Source: Stromatinia cepivora
Lineage: Eukaryota; Ascomycota; Leotiomycetes; Helotiales; Sclerotiniaceae
DNA length: 64,000 nucleotides
Direction: 5' to 3'
Assembly: GCA_014898415.1 (NCBI GenBank)
Contig: RCTD01000001.1
Location: 2,790,001-2,854,000 of the forward strand
The position numbers and the translations under genes are program-made. Below the pieces are notes generated by a model that saw only the letters and a program-made list of their open reading frames with translations, was not told the origin of the DNA and did no database searches. Below are positions 34,701-47,375 of the stretch, one piece after another. Position 1 is the stretch's first letter; the number at the start of each line of letters is the position of its first letter.

Positions 34701-36203
34701 GAGACAAGAAACCATCTGTTTGTCTGAGCAGGTGAGTGATACGAGTATCTTTTGCTTGATCTAACAACTTCAGGTATGCCTCCTCATCGTTCGATTTCAA
34801 AGCCGCGAGACGCTGCTTCGCTGTTCGCTCGATGCGCTTTTGTTCTTCCTTCTCGATATTTTGATGTTGAGTTACCATCATACGGCCTAATTTAACCATC
34901 TTCTGTCTCTGGTTCTGGCCAGCTAAGTTGACCTCACGAGCATGGTTAAGGACTGTTTGCAGGTAATCGGTGTGCTTCTTCTTCTCCCGAGTCTCACGAG
35001 CGTCACGCTGCTGCTTCTCCAATTTTTCGGTAATCCTAGCTTCTCGGAGTGATTGTTTCTTCATGCGGCGATAAATGCTTCTGTTGGCCGTCATCGCCAG
35101 GTTGTCGTATTGAATCATCTGTCTACCGACTCTCTCGCGCAATGCCCTCTGTTTATCGTACAATGCTAACATCTTCATCTCAATCAATGCCTTGCGCCTA
35201 AGAGAGTCATCTGGCACCATATCGTCATCTCGTGCATCTACATGCGCAATATTTGCAGGCAATGATCTCAATTCATTAAGTCTCGCGTTCATACGATTGT
35301 GGATAATGTCGGCTCGTTTTTGCCGAAGTTCTTCAATATTGACACCGGTCGGAAAGATAGATGGAATTATAGGTCGTTGTCCTCGAAGCTTATGCGTGCT
35401 ATAGCTAATTTGCTTCAGAAGTACTTCACGCGGGTCTTCAAATCCGGTATATTGATGGACTTTGGGCCCCTCGACTTTTTGAGCTGGGGTAGTTTCCACT
35501 CCATTGGTGGTAGGCTGGGCATCCTCGCCAGGCTGTTGAGTGGTAGCTAGTGCTTGTTCAATGGACGTAGGCGGCTTCTTTTGAGACGCAAATAGCTGTT
35601 GCTGAGTTTGTGACGGAATTCCTAAGTTCTTCGACAAACATTTGAATGCATAAATTTGGTGCTTTAACATGCTCAATTGTTCTGGTGAAAAATAGCCTGA
35701 GCTCCCGGTTGGTTTCTGGGAGCCAGCGGCTACTTTGGATGCGGCAGAGCTTGCTGCAGTCGCGGGAATCGCTGAAGGGCCAAGTGAGGATGTCGCAGGT
35801 ACTTGCGCGCCGGAAATCGAGCTGGAGGTAGATGGAGGCCGGGGGAGGGTCGAACCATTTGCCGCGATACTGTTTGCATTTTGTTGTTGCTGTTGCATCA
35901 TCTGCTGCTGTTGTTGTGCAAATGCAGCTTTCTGCCGATGCATGCGAAAGGTTGAGAGAGTTTGGTGGACTTTTATAAATTCGGGATCTTTTTCTGACAC
36001 GCCTTGTTCCTTCATTTGTTTATATCTCTTTGGAAATCAAAAAGTTAGCAAGATAGAAACTGATAGAGTGTATAGGAAATGATTGAAAATATAGTGTGGG
36101 AGGAAATTACCTGTAACAGAGCTTGTATTTGCGGGTTCATCTCATTAGACATAGATGAACCAGGCTGTTGAACAGCCGGCGCGGTCTGGATTGTCGAGGC
36201 CAT
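31789..36203 (-). CDS. snf21: SNF2-family chromatin remodelling ATPase (Snf2/Sth1/Snf21 type)
   Basis: Three exons read downward: 36203-36111, 36027-32065, 32016-31789 (introns 83 and 48 bp), 1427 aa. A QLQ motif lies at about residues 143-178 (YFSPEQLSMLKHQIYAFK), after a Gln-rich stretch. An HSA region covers about 315-400. The SNF2 ATPase has Walker A in ILADEMGLGKTIQT near 565 and the DEGH box in MIIDEGHRMKN. The helicase C lobe includes STRAGGLGLNLQTADTVI and QAQDRAHRIGQ. A SnAC-like segment and AT-hook-like GRGRKPG/GGPGRPPR clusters follow. A bromodomain (DFPDYYVIIREPIAMKLIEKK) crosses the last intron and ends in an acidic tail. This order is diagnostic for the catalytic subunit of SWI/SNF or RSC. 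The length fits Sth1/Snf21 better than the longer yeast Snf2, so the symbol is tentative. Confidence 0.93.
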
Positions 36204-37479
36204 GGTAGTGTGGGGGAATAATGTGCGTATTAAGTGGACGTTGGGATTGTGTTTGTTGGTGTCAAGGTAAGCTTCAGCACATGTCAAAAGGTAGCCTTGC
36301 GCATGAGGTACAATGTTATGTTGAGGCGCGTATGGTTCAATAAGATGTATTGATCAAGTCAACAATGATTCGACAATGTGTGAACACGTCGATAGAGGGG
36401 AAAGATGATTGTAATCGCGCGACCAAATGAATGGGCGCGTTCAGTGTTGATGTTGAATGAGCTTTTGATAGATACAACAACTTGGCGCGATGCTTCTCTC
36501 GATAAAGTTGATGTATGTAAAATTGATGGACCCAAAAGAGAAGTCGATGATCACAAACGGGGAAAATAGGGTATTGTAAAGAAAAAGTGGGAATTATTTT
36601 CTCTACAAAAAGGAATATCGTAAAGAATCAAAATTTTTGGTTAGGATTGAAATTAAAATTGATATCGTTGAAGTCAAGGGGGGATGAGGGGGATTGGCGA
36701 CTTTGGTAGGCGGTTCTTTTCATCGGTCGTAGAGGTAAAGTTATCTGTGGATGATGGAGAAGCGCAAAAAGATGCGAAGGCAGTGCTTTGATGGTTCATA
36801 AGTTACAGGAACGCGAAGATTTCAGCACGCCAGATTGATTTTAAACTTACCGAGCTAATATTAATGCCTCAGGTATAAACATCACATGACTACCCAGTTC
36901 TCTACCAGATTCACCAAAAAATATTACTGGAAGTGAATTTAAATTTTATATGAAGGTTTGGGAGGAGTTTAATACCTTAGGCCTATTTGGTTACTATCTA
37001 TATCTGCTATTTGTATTTGTTGGCTTTTTGGGGGGGAATTTCGATTGTTTCATTGATTGCTCCCCCCAATGGGGAACAGATGAGTAAGCAAGTCTAGCAG
37101 CTATGATATCTCCCGAGAGTGGACTGCCCGAGTCCAACCAGCTGCCAAAACCAAATGCCTCATAAAGTTCCAATCCTCCTTCAAACCAATAAGTTCTATT
37201 ATTCAAGAAGGTTTAAGCTTCATAATGAGGAGATTGAGGAGTCTTTTCAATTTCAAATAGAGATTCTTGAGAGTCTTATCCTATTATAACCCTACATCAA
37301 TACATGTATGTGATGCTATTACTCCCCAGGCCTTCGCTCATGAACACATACCAGATGCAATAATAACATTTTCCTCCATCATAATCAAATATTCCAAACT
37401 CCGAGCGCATGCATCTATCAACACCGCCAATGCAGGAAATGTTCGAAGTTTGAAGTCCTAACTCCATGCACCCAAAAGA
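36204..37479. other. 1.3-kb intergenic region
   Basis: Contains the promoter of the remodeller gene and the 3' flank of the S41-like gene, both on the minus strand. No gene is recognised. A short minus-strand frame at 36994-37206 lacks any family feature. Confidence 0.5.
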
Positions 37480-39992
37480 TTATTGTAATCCATTCCAAAT
37501 CGCTCCAACGAATGCTTTTTGTGCAGTCTCCTCTCTACTCCCACTCTCACTAGCCCAAGATTTGACTCCTTTGCCAATAGGTACAAGACCTGGTTGTGCC
37601 GGTAGCTCAATATTTGGTAAAGCTGAATCTCCAAATGGTACCGTATCATAGGCTCCCGGGGGCATTGTATCGTCATCGGTAATAGTACTACCTGCTACAC
37701 ATGGTTGACCTCTCCATACAACTGACTGAACTCTCATCCATAATCCCGTGATATCGTAGATATCGTCTTGTGTATAGAACAAGCGACAATTTGCAGTTTC
37801 GTATTGAAATTGTAAAGGTGTAAATGTTTCATCATCATCATGCATATTGTTTCGGAGGTTGAAACGTCCACCAGACATTAGGGTCGAAGTGGATCCAAGA
37901 GATACATTGGCATTAATATTTGGGATATATTCCGGGGCTGGATAGTCGGGGAGTCGGAGGCCTTTCTCGAGATAGGACGCTTGTGCATCTAGTAGAGCTT
38001 CAATGTGAGAAGCAATGGAATTGTAGGTAAGCACCTGCGCGCCCTTCGAGCCACACACGCCTTGTTGAGGGCCTGGTTGTGGGCGACCACCAACTGCAAC
38101 TAAAGATATGTTAGTGGAAATAATCAATGCGAGTGAAGAACTACTAATGTACCACTTCGAACACCACCTTGAGCTTTCATCATCTCAGCAAAAATGGCAC
38201 ACGTAGATCCACAACCACCATCCATGAGCATCACAACGTTTGAGGCATTGAAGACCGCTGGAGGAGGGATGCTGTTGCTTAGGTAGCCTGTTACATTAAT
38301 ACCACCTGATTGAGACTATGGGAATATTTAGCATAAATTGGATAACGACTAAGTAAGTGACCTACCATTGTGACGAGATTTGAGAGGTTGTAACGAAGTT
38401 CCGCGGTGAAGTTGTCACCATAGATTGGCATGTTTGGGTCTTCCTGGTTCCAACTCTGGAATGGCTGCCCATTACCATCAAGCTGTGATTGTGTCTGATA
38501 GAGATAATCATGCCTAGCATCATAAGTTCCAGCGCCAGTAAATATGGTACCCATGTAGTTTACGAGCGGTGTGGCTCGGTATCTTGATGCCCCGAACGGC
38601 TCGAGGGCTGGGAAAATTTGTTTGAAAGCATCATATCCGCTGAACAAATCGCCTCCTCCGTTTGCTTGTAGGTCTACGATTAAGTACTCCATTTTCGCCT
38701 TGTTGCATTCTGCTAAGAACTCACTAATCACTCTTTGTTGTTCGAGTGCTGCCTTATTGTCCTTTTGGTAAGGGTCAACGAAACCCTGCATCACTAATAT
38801 TGCAGTCATCGTGTCTTCAAAGAAATAACCGCTTGTGTAGCCATCCAGGTGCATTACAATTGGCTCGGGATAGCCTGCAAGTGATGTAATCGATCTCACT
38901 GCGGTCTTAGTTTTGGTGTTTTGCCGACCATCCGAGGCTAAGGAGCTCGAAGAAGCTGATTCTGATTTCGGTAGATCTACAATATTGAACAAATCCTGTC
39001 CCGAAGATATGGATGTAAAGTTGACGCTTGTCGATGCCTGGGTTTTCGCGTTCACGACGGTTCCATTCGCGAAAGTGTATCTTATAACGTCGGCTGAAAA
39101 TCCATAAAGATACCCTCCAGAAGTGAACGATCCACTACTCCCAAAAAACGCCAATTTTGGCAACGAATAGAACATTTGGTTGTAGTTGGCATCATTATCT
39201 TGATAAATACCCGTATTCTGACTGAGAAATTCAAGATATAGAGTGGCATTTTGATCGTTGACTTTGGCTAGCGGCGACGCTGTCCAATTTCCCGTTTTCG
39301 ATAGTGTCATGTTTCTCTGCTTGTCAAGATCATCTATGCAAAATTAGTTTTCAATCGCCGAATGATCAAAATAGGGTGTATAAAGAAGAACATACATTTA
39401 AAGTATATCTCTGGAATTGATAAGCCATCGGATGATATCGATACTAATGGTCCATCTAAAGTAGAGAAGGAGAAGACGCTCATCAGAGGAAGAGGTAGAT
39501 TGACGTGAAAATCATGAGGCAAAATGTTTCCTAGGGCATATAGATCCTTTTCAAAATCCCATTGGTTTGCATAATATCCCGAGTTGATATTTTCTTTAAT
39601 TTCCGCCAGCCCTCCGAGCATGTCAGCCCCAGGTAATGGATAATCTGGCGGGGGGTCTTTGAGATAGGCTAGAGTACTCTGGAACTGCCAGTATGGCTCT
39701 ATGTAATCAACAAAGTCCGATGAACGTTGTACATCTAGGGGTACAGATTGAAGGCACTGGAGGGCGACAGAAGCATTAAAGGTTGGATGGTTTGTTACTA
39801 GAATATTATATTAGTCACGAACTGTAGACATGCGAAATTTGCCTTACCTGCTGGATGAGCAGAGCTATATGATTTGAAAACATTCGCAATTGCTGCGCAT
39901 GATCCGCCTACTGTTGCTGCTGTTGCTGAATTTAACAAGACACTCATCGACACCAGGGTCAAGAGCCTCATTCTAAGATTTCTTGAATGCAT
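37480..39992 (-). CDS. secreted S41-family peptidase-like protein
   Basis: Five exons read downward: 39992-39848, 39797-39396, 39333-38366, 38315-38153, 38099-37480 (introns 50, 62, 50, 53 bp), 765 aa. A signal peptide is present; an internal ATG at 39971 gives a cleaner one (MRLLTLVSMSVLLNSATAA), so the true start may be there. The C-terminal half carries the S41-like tail-specific protease fold. EYLIVDLQANGGGDLFSGYD is a typical core strand and loop. The presumed nucleophile is Ser542 in DGGCGSTCAIFAEMM, followed by QGGVRSVAVGGRPQPGPQQG and GSKGAQVLTYNSI. Several N-glycosylation sequons are present. Secreted fungal S41 proteins are common but their substrates are mostly unknown. All junctions restore one frame. 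Confidence 0.85.
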
Positions 39993-42900
39993 TTCAGACA
40001 AGTTGAGATTGGCTTTAAAAAGAAAGAAGCCAAAGAAGAGAAAAAGAGCGAATTGCAAAACGCGAAATCGAGATAAGTAGAAGATACGGCCCAGGGGAAT
40101 AATTATAAGCAGTGCTTATTCTCATCGTCCTCCTATGTTTTTGAAACTACAAATCCTAGGTGGAGTTGAAATATGTCGGACCAATTCGGTAACGTGCTTC
40201 CTTTGAGTGGCACAGTAGGATTTTCTTCACTGGTTGAAAACCGCGGGATCGTGAAGCGAGATGAGTATATTCTTTATTTGGGGCGGTGACTTGCAACGTT
40301 ATTGATCCAACTGGTAAAGGCCCATACAAACCAAAACAATCATTATAGATAATGCCACTACAATAAGGCGTAGTATAAACAGGCCCCTACACTTGTGATA
40401 GGCTGTAACTATTATTTCATAAGCCCCACGTATTGCCGCCAACAAATAGAGAAGTGAATACAACTCTCTCAATCAAACTTTGAATCCTAATTCTTGAAAA
40501 TAATAACTAAGTAAATTTCAAACTTCAATAGAACTAAATTTGGTGGCTATGCAGCAGAAATGAGAGTTCCTCTATCGAAGAATGGTGAACCAGGCCTAGA
40601 AAATGGTAATGATACGTGCCTTCAAGCGCACAATACTTTGATATCATCAATGCTTGATGTTTCTTTAGGTGCAAAACGCCAGGCCTAACATGATCTATTC
40701 AAAGCCCACAAACCCTTGTTGCGATAGCATGAACGCGAAGATGCTATAAATCAACATCAGAACATATCTGCATGCATGATGCCATTGTTCTCGGGCCTCG
40801 TCCATCAAAAACACAACTTGCTCCCGAATGCCCAAGAATTGAGTTATCACTCATTTACAGTTCTGTTTCAATATCCTTGCTGTTGAGGATGAGGATTCTC
40901 GTGGGAATAACGACATGAGAAAGCAGGCCCTCAGGGAATGCAGCCGATCATAGGATATATTCACAGAGTCAACAAATCCAGTCATTGATGCGTCAACAAT
41001 CGAAGTATAAGCAGATATTAAACGGGGAGATGAAATGGGCAGGAAGGAGTTGTTGAAGTTGCGATAACACCACAACTGAAAAGGGACTGACTTACTTCAT
41101 CTTTACCACATCACGTGACTAGTACGATTAATACAGGTTCTTCATCGCAGTCTATCGAGCCAAAAACATGCCTTGTTCTTCTTGCTGCAATTTACCTTTG
41201 CTTTTAAGGATATCATTGATGTTATGTATATCACCTAGTTCATCTACCTATCTCACATTTCCGTTCGCTATCCAGGGTACCAGGGTGTTCAACAATCCGG
41301 ACTAGTAGAAGATTATTTGAACATAATTCAACATTTCAGATCATTTGAATGTTTCAATTAGATTCAATGATTCAAAGGCCTCTCAGGGGTACTACAATAC
41401 CTATGATTTCCAGGTGGTCATAGCATATCCACGTGGCATGGTTGACCGATATTTCCTGATAGCACTCCTCCATCCAAACCTGGTTCACGAGTATGAGAGA
41501 GTTGGCTTCATTCAAGTGAGCTTACCTTGATAATCTTACAACCTCTCATTCTTCTCATGCCGAATAACCTTGTCTATCGGAGACGCCCGTATTGATCCTC
41601 TTTCAGAACATTTGAGCTGTCATCCTGTGTGTGCTTGCATGATGCGTCGGCGGTCGTTATCTCATTCTGACTCGGCACTTCTACTTGGAAAAAACAATGG
41701 AAAACGAACGGCATGACATGCATGTCTAGCCGGTAGCGTGCGAGGTAGAATCTTAACGGCTCAGTACAAAGCAGAGAACTACTTTGAAAAGGTTTTACCT
41801 TAACACAGATATAGCATCGTCAAAGTATTGCTGCAAATAAAGGGGTATAAAAAAATATTTGGCAGCCGTTCTTGCTACGACTAGTCAAAATCAGGAAATT
41901 CGAATTCAGCAAGAGATCTGAGGGTTACATACTGAATATTGATAAGGCTGATGCAACACCCTTGAAGTTGCATGAGTTCTCGCAAAGGTATGGTCTTGTG
42001 CATGATCACTAGCTAGTCAACGTTGCGCTCACCTCCATTCCCTCTACAAGTGTCCGAGTCACTCACCGCATTCACTGAGGATTATCTGCAATTTGTCGAT
42101 TTGGTCAAACAATCACTCCAGTATTACCTGAGTTAAATATCCATGAGACGTAAGCCTCAGCATAGGCACATCGGAGATCCAACAGGTAGTACACTCAACC
42201 TGTGGGATTTATTGATGAGTATGTCTAAGAGCACTAACAATAAGTGTTTAGGTCTTCAGTGCATATTAGTAGATTGTATTCACAACGATTCTAGGGTCTC
42301 GAGAGAAAAGAAGAGTGCTGACCGCAAGGTACTGACTTTCAAAGTCATCCATCATTGGTGCTGGCTGTTTGCCAACCAAACTAAACATTCCAGCAAAGCA
42401 GATTTTGCGTGCGTCGTTACAGTCGTTCCGGGAATGGGAATTCGAAGCAATGGAACAGGCAATTATACATTATGTCAACAAAACAGCATGCAAAATGGAG
42501 CAATTTGCTGCTGACCGCATACCCAGGCATCAGATTATGTTTCTAGAACATACTCCCGATCGTAAATACTGACCGGGAATCAGTAGAAGGGCTGAAAAAA
42601 GTAATGCACACACGTTGCACGAAGATTGTAGCCCTACGGTAGGGCTGCAGCTGGGGCATTTCGATCAGGGACTGCAAAACACATGACTACAACTTCATGC
42701 GGTGCGACATATAGATCAAGCTCGATCCAATGGGAAGCGTTATATTTAACGTCTGTAATGCCATTACTGTGCCTGGCCTGAATGGCAAGGGACTCAGCCT
42801 TTAAAGTTATTCTCCCCCCCTGAAAATAAAAATAATCAACGTTCCTGTATTCTTTTGAAAAGATTACCCCTCAAACCTATCTTACTCCCTTAAAATACTT

Positions 42901-45900
42901 CTACAGCTCCTTACCATACCTCGGCTCTTTACCATGGAGCCTGAAAGAGATTCTGGCTACCTGTGGAGGCTCAACACTCGTATTTCATCAAAGAGTCATG
43001 TCTATAATGGAAGAAGTCACTATAATCATGGCAGCCTTAATCCCAGCTACAATAATGAGGCGAAGACTCGAAGGATCACCGTTCTTCAAGGCACCCTTCT
43101 CTCTTGCTAAATTTATATCGACCAATATAGACTTAGGCTATATAAGATGTCGGCACTCAATGGAAGTCTTCTCCCCCACAACTCGCAGATCATACACTCC
43201 TCACTGTCTTTTTCAGACCTCATATCTCGATCATCTCTAACAATCCGACGAGTGGCGCCATTGCATCTCACCAAACTCTTCACCTGCCCCGCCTCCTTAT
43301 CACAAATATCATCAAGCCACGCGAATCTAAGATCATGTGCTACGTCCTCGTCGAACGTTATTCTGTTTGCAGATGTATCTACTACACACACGCGATAGAC
43401 ATGTGTCCCGCATACGGAGTACGGGGTCATAATGTTGAAGAAAGAACATTACTCGTCGGATACACTTGCGATGCGCATTCATCATCTTACTAGCACGAAT
43501 CTTTTGACAAGTTTCTCGCAGGTCAATGGAGTAGTGACACGGATTTGAAACTTTACAAGCACTCGATCCGAGTCTCGCAATGTACAACACGTTATCGGTT
43601 AATCAATGGATACTTGTTTTGGGCATGGTTATCTTCTTGGGGAATAGACTTCGGGGGCTTGGGGTTCTGGGCATGGGATTCATTTGGAACTGGCACGGTT
43701 TTGGCATTGGGATTCTGCATGAGGTATGGTATAGATTTGTATCATTAGTGTTTTTGGTCGACACATTGCGAACTAGAAATTGGTCAATTACTACAACGGA
43801 TGAGGGATGCATTATGTTAAGGTTTTTCGGTTTTAGATTTATAGATTACCAGTGCGAACTGGCTGGGGCACTTTAACGGCGAAAAGGTTTTATGATTTGA
43901 TGGACCGGGATATGATTGGACGGACTATAGACTTTCACAACACTTTAGATATACAATGCGACTGTACTGTTTCCAGCTTTCATCGTATATGTCTCAAACC
44001 AAAAACTCCAAGCTTCTATCTTCTATCTTCGCCACTTCCTACAGCACCACCAGAAAGGAAGTAAAAGTAACGATATAAACAGCTGTTCATCTAGAGACCA
44101 ACCAATAAGAATCATTCACACTCCCCGTTAGATTTTCAAGTGATCATTCGAATCAAGAAACTCAACTCCGTCCCCGGAGTTCCCACCCACATTCCCACCC
44201 GACGTCCGAATCGACCGGCACCGGTCTCGCATTCGCCATCAGAAACATTAAATCCATCAGGGCATGACTACCAATCCCAAAGCTTGACTCATCAACTCTA
44301 CCTAAACAACCGAACAACCTGGCTCATTCTTCAATCATCCTCTTCCTCTGCTCCATCCATCCACTCACTACATGATTCACCACCCCCTCCGATTCGCCTG
44401 TTCTCATCTTCCAATATTACGATATCTCAGCGTTGAAACCAATGGTATTGCGGAACGTTGTATTTACTAGAAATAGAAGGGGAGTATTAATATGGATATT
44501 ACCCAAATGGGGATAAATTCTAAGAAATTGATAAAATGGGAAACTACGCTGAGTAAGAAAATCTTCAAGAACGCCTTCTGGAAGGATGAGAGAGTGTTTC
44601 TGGTACTTGATTTATTGGGAGTCAATGAGTCGTGGGGGACGGGTGTTTCTTGGGTGTTTCCTGGTTTCCTGCCATGTGCAAGGTGAGATGCGTGGTAAAC
44701 TCGTGTTTGACTGTGGCGAAGGCGGATGGGGGTGAGAGGGCAAGGATTGATAAGTAAGGTGGTGGATAGGCAGCATGTGGGTTTTGCGGCGTGGCGCGTG
44801 GTAGGATGGGTACGAAGCGAGCGCCCCCCCCCGGCGGGAGCGGGGAATTGTCTATTGTAACTCCGGTGAGTCGTTGTGGGAAGAGGGGATCTTTTATTGG
44901 GTGACTTGACTCGGGTCACTTACTTGTGAGGTGGTCTAAAGGAACATTTTTTATCTCGTGTTGATAACTCCATTGAGCGCCAACAGTCGTGAATACTACA
45001 CGTACTCCTCGATTACTAAACGAGGCTTGGCTACATTCAGTTTACAGACGGCAAATTTTTGCATCCCAGAATGAGCTTGAAGATCTCGAGACCAGGAGCA
45101 TTTTTCTAAAACGTGGATACATATGCAAACCCGTGCTTAACTTCGCAAATCGCAAAGTAGGTCCACGAAATTCTGGACGCCGGTTTGCTTATTACCACAT
45201 CATCCAATTTAGGAGGCTGTAACAAACAAATAAAGTACCTCAAGCTATGCGCTTACCAAGCATGCAGCCTTACTCGGGGCCCATACAACAAGATACCAGC
45301 TGCTAAGGCAAAAGGTTGGATCGGTAACCAATAAAGGATGAAACAGACAGTTGGACTCCCACCTCGCGAGTTGTACCTGGGGATGTGTCAATAAGGTGGT
45401 AGTACAGTAATACTCACTGCGATTCTCAATAGTCGGGACTGTGATCTGAATCTAAGCTTTCAATACTCGAAAGGCTGAGTCTCTTTGAGCATAACCTTGA
45501 CGTTTCAAACAATTACTCAATGTGATTAAAATTCCAAAAACACTTGGTAATTACAACAGATTCGATGTTCCAAATAGATTCAATAAGTAAGGATCTCTGA
45601 TTGCTGGAACTCAATCTGTTCTATTGGAAACGGTGATGCTTACTTGCAGATTTGGAAGGTCATCGTACAATCTCACTTGCAGATATGCACTAGGGCATCT
45701 AGAAGCAGTAATCCAGACTAGATAACTTTCGCCCGCCGTTTCTCACTGCTTAGAAATAATAATGCGTCGTGCATGTATGCACTGTGATTTGAGTGGTAGT
45801 GCATTTCACAACAGTACGAAACTTCGTAGGTGGCAAGATAACAGCGCATAAATCCCCAGAGAAACTAGCCTTGATGATTTAAAAGATTCACTGAGTAGTG

Positions 45901-46310
45901 AAAAATATCCCTTGGCCGTGATTTAGTCTTATTCCTGAATGAAGAACTCTGTTGAGATGTTGAGAGTTGCCTTCAAATCCCCTAATTAAGCGACGCTTTC
46001 GGAATGTTGCCAAGACATTCTTCCAGGAAAAGTGAGACATGACCGATTATCCGAAAACAATCATCTTGTCATGAGAGTTTGTTTTCAAAGGTTTCGATCC
46101 GGGAAAATGACCATTTGCGTCAGCATTCACAATGCCTGGGACAAACATTGATGAGAGCAATGGTTTTTTACTGCCCAAATCAGCGAAGATATTCGCGGAA
46201 AAGAACACTCGCAATCAGAAAATGGACTACATGAAATTCTCTCATCCACACAATCCTTCAAACATGACTCTACCTTCGCAAAATCATTGTATCGCATCAA
46301 TCAAGCCCGG
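39993..46310. other. 6.3-kb gene-poor region
   Basis: No convincing protein-coding gene. Base composition is ordinary (not the AT-rich RIP type), so this is not obviously decayed repeat. Open frames of 60-150 codons occur on both strands but are unsupported by family features or by a consistent splice model. A variant tacggagtacgggg motif occurs at about 43412-43425, and a C-run (about ten C) at 44824-44833. A 58-codon ORF at 42934-43110 has a good start context and is listed separately. Confidence 0.5.
42934..43110 (+). CDS. short hypothetical ORF in gene-poor region
   Basis: A 58-aa frame starting MEPERDSGYLWRL in a ttaccATGG context, preceded by about 70 bp of CT-rich leader-like sequence and ending LQGTLLSC. 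The product is polar, Asn/Ser/Arg-rich, without signal peptide or known motif. It could be a small gene, the first exon of an unrecognised gene, or chance. I do not recognise it. Confidence 0.25.
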   Translation: MEPERDSGYLWRLNTRISSKSHVYNGRSHYNHGSLNPSYNNEAKTRRITVLQGTLLSC

Positions 46311-47375
46311 ATGGCGAGAATAACAACAACACCTACATCCAGTGTATCAAGATATTCTCACCCGTCGGCCGAGCCTTCACCTCTGGCTTTTCGATCAAGA
46401 CAACAAGAAGTCTTGCGATTCGAGGGCAAGGTGCAACGAGCGAAAATTATCCTGGGGTTCTCCGCCATTGGCAAAACACATCTTGCCGCGAAAGCTAATC
46501 GCGAATTTGAATGGTTGCATGTGATAGACTTTTCACTCATTCCTCAAGGACTGGATTTCACAAATGATTACAAAGCAGATTATCTGCAAACCATTGCCGA
46601 TGCTGCAGGACAGCCAGGTGTTTTGTTACTTGGAGGTCCGAGATGGGTGGGAGAATTCCTAGTTGCAAGTGACTTGGCATTCAGTAGCGTTTATCCAACC
46701 GACGATTGTAGGGAAGAGTATAGAATGAGATGGGATCAGATGGGGGAGGAAGAGGGATTGATTGCCCACAGATTGACATGGTGGGATGATTCGATCGCGG
46801 CTATGCAGTGGCCGAATGGAAGATGCAACCACTTTGAACTATATCCGGGAGTGTACTTGGAGGATATTTTCATGAACATATTGACAGCGGCGGACCAGGT
46901 GGAAGGTTTAGACGACGAATCCAATCCAGAGGATGAATCAAACGAGGTGCGGCATGAGGCACTACAATTACCCCCTGGTCGCCGGAAAAGATCACAAACC
47001 CAAACCGATGCAATAAAACAAGTCATCGCAAGGATCAACTCCAGCTGGTCTTCAAGAATCCGAACCTTCCTCAACTACATCTTCCTAATCCTTCAATTCA
47101 TCTTCCTGTGGACCCTAGCCACACTCATTATGCTAGCCTACAAAGAATGGAATGTTTGGCAGTCGAGGAACAAACCAGACCTTCCCACAATTGGCGAATT
47201 TCCCGGTCTTACCAGGATCCACGATACGTTCAATCGTTGGTTCCTTCCACACTGCTTGTCATCCATACTACCAAACTCCCGGGAAACGTGGCTGGGAGCA
47301 TCCGCATTTCGAAAAGAGCTAGTGGTTTTGGTTCGGAAGTGGCTGGATTTGGAAGAATTGCTGCTGAAGACTTGA
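46311..47375 (+). CDS. P-loop nucleotide-kinase-like protein with C-terminal membrane segment
   Basis: Single exon, 354 aa from the ATG at 46311. Walker A GFSAIGKT is at residues 49-56. The segments that follow, HVIDFSLIP, NDYKADYLQTI, VLLLGG, SVYPTDDCREEYRMRWDQMG and LYPGVYLEDIF, fall in the same order as in a family of small phage and bacterial P-loop nucleoside/nucleotide kinases (VLDSDSS, NYI..I, VYP..EY..R, L..G.YL.D), judged from memory. Unlike those it carries a C-terminal extension with a Lys/Arg-rich stretch and one strong membrane segment near residues 255-275 (YIFLILQFIFLWTLATLIML). Kinase activity and substrate are inference; a hypothetical fungal membrane ATPase is the alternative. 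An out-of-frame ORF (46132-46323) overlaps the start. Confidence 0.7.
   Translation: MARITTTPTSSVSRYSHPSAEPSPLAFRSRQQEVLRFEGKVQRAKIILGFSAIGKTHLAAKANREFEWLHVIDFSLIPQGLDFTNDYKADYLQTIADAAGQPGVLLLGGPRWVGEFLVASDLAFSSVYPTDDCREEYRMRWDQMGEEEGLIAHRLTWWDDSIAAMQWPNGRCNHFELYPGVYLEDIFMNILTAADQVEGLDDESNPEDESNEVRHEALQLPPGRRKRSQTQTDAIKQVIARINSSWSSRIRTFLNYIFLILQFIFLWTLATLIMLAYKEWNVWQSRNKPDLPTIGEFPGLTRIHDTFNRWFLPHCLSSILPNSRETWLGASAFRKELVVLVRKWLDLEELLLKT

Noticed and set aside
42143..42514. Plus-strand 123-codon ORF in the gene-poor tract
   Set aside because: No domain, no consistent splice signals, overlapping frames equally open.
43580..43876. Plus-strand 98-codon hydrophobic ORF starting MYNTLSVNQW
   Set aside because: Hydrophobic composition follows from G/T-rich sequence; no signal peptide logic, no leader, no conserved motif.
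44467..44919. Minus-strand 150-codon ORF rich in Thr/Pro/Arg/His
   Set aside because: Composition looks like random translation; start region spans a C/G homopolymer and no domain is visible.
46088..46106. ggtttcgatcc sequence resembling a tRNA B box
   Set aside because: No matching A box or cloverleaf could be folded around it by eye.
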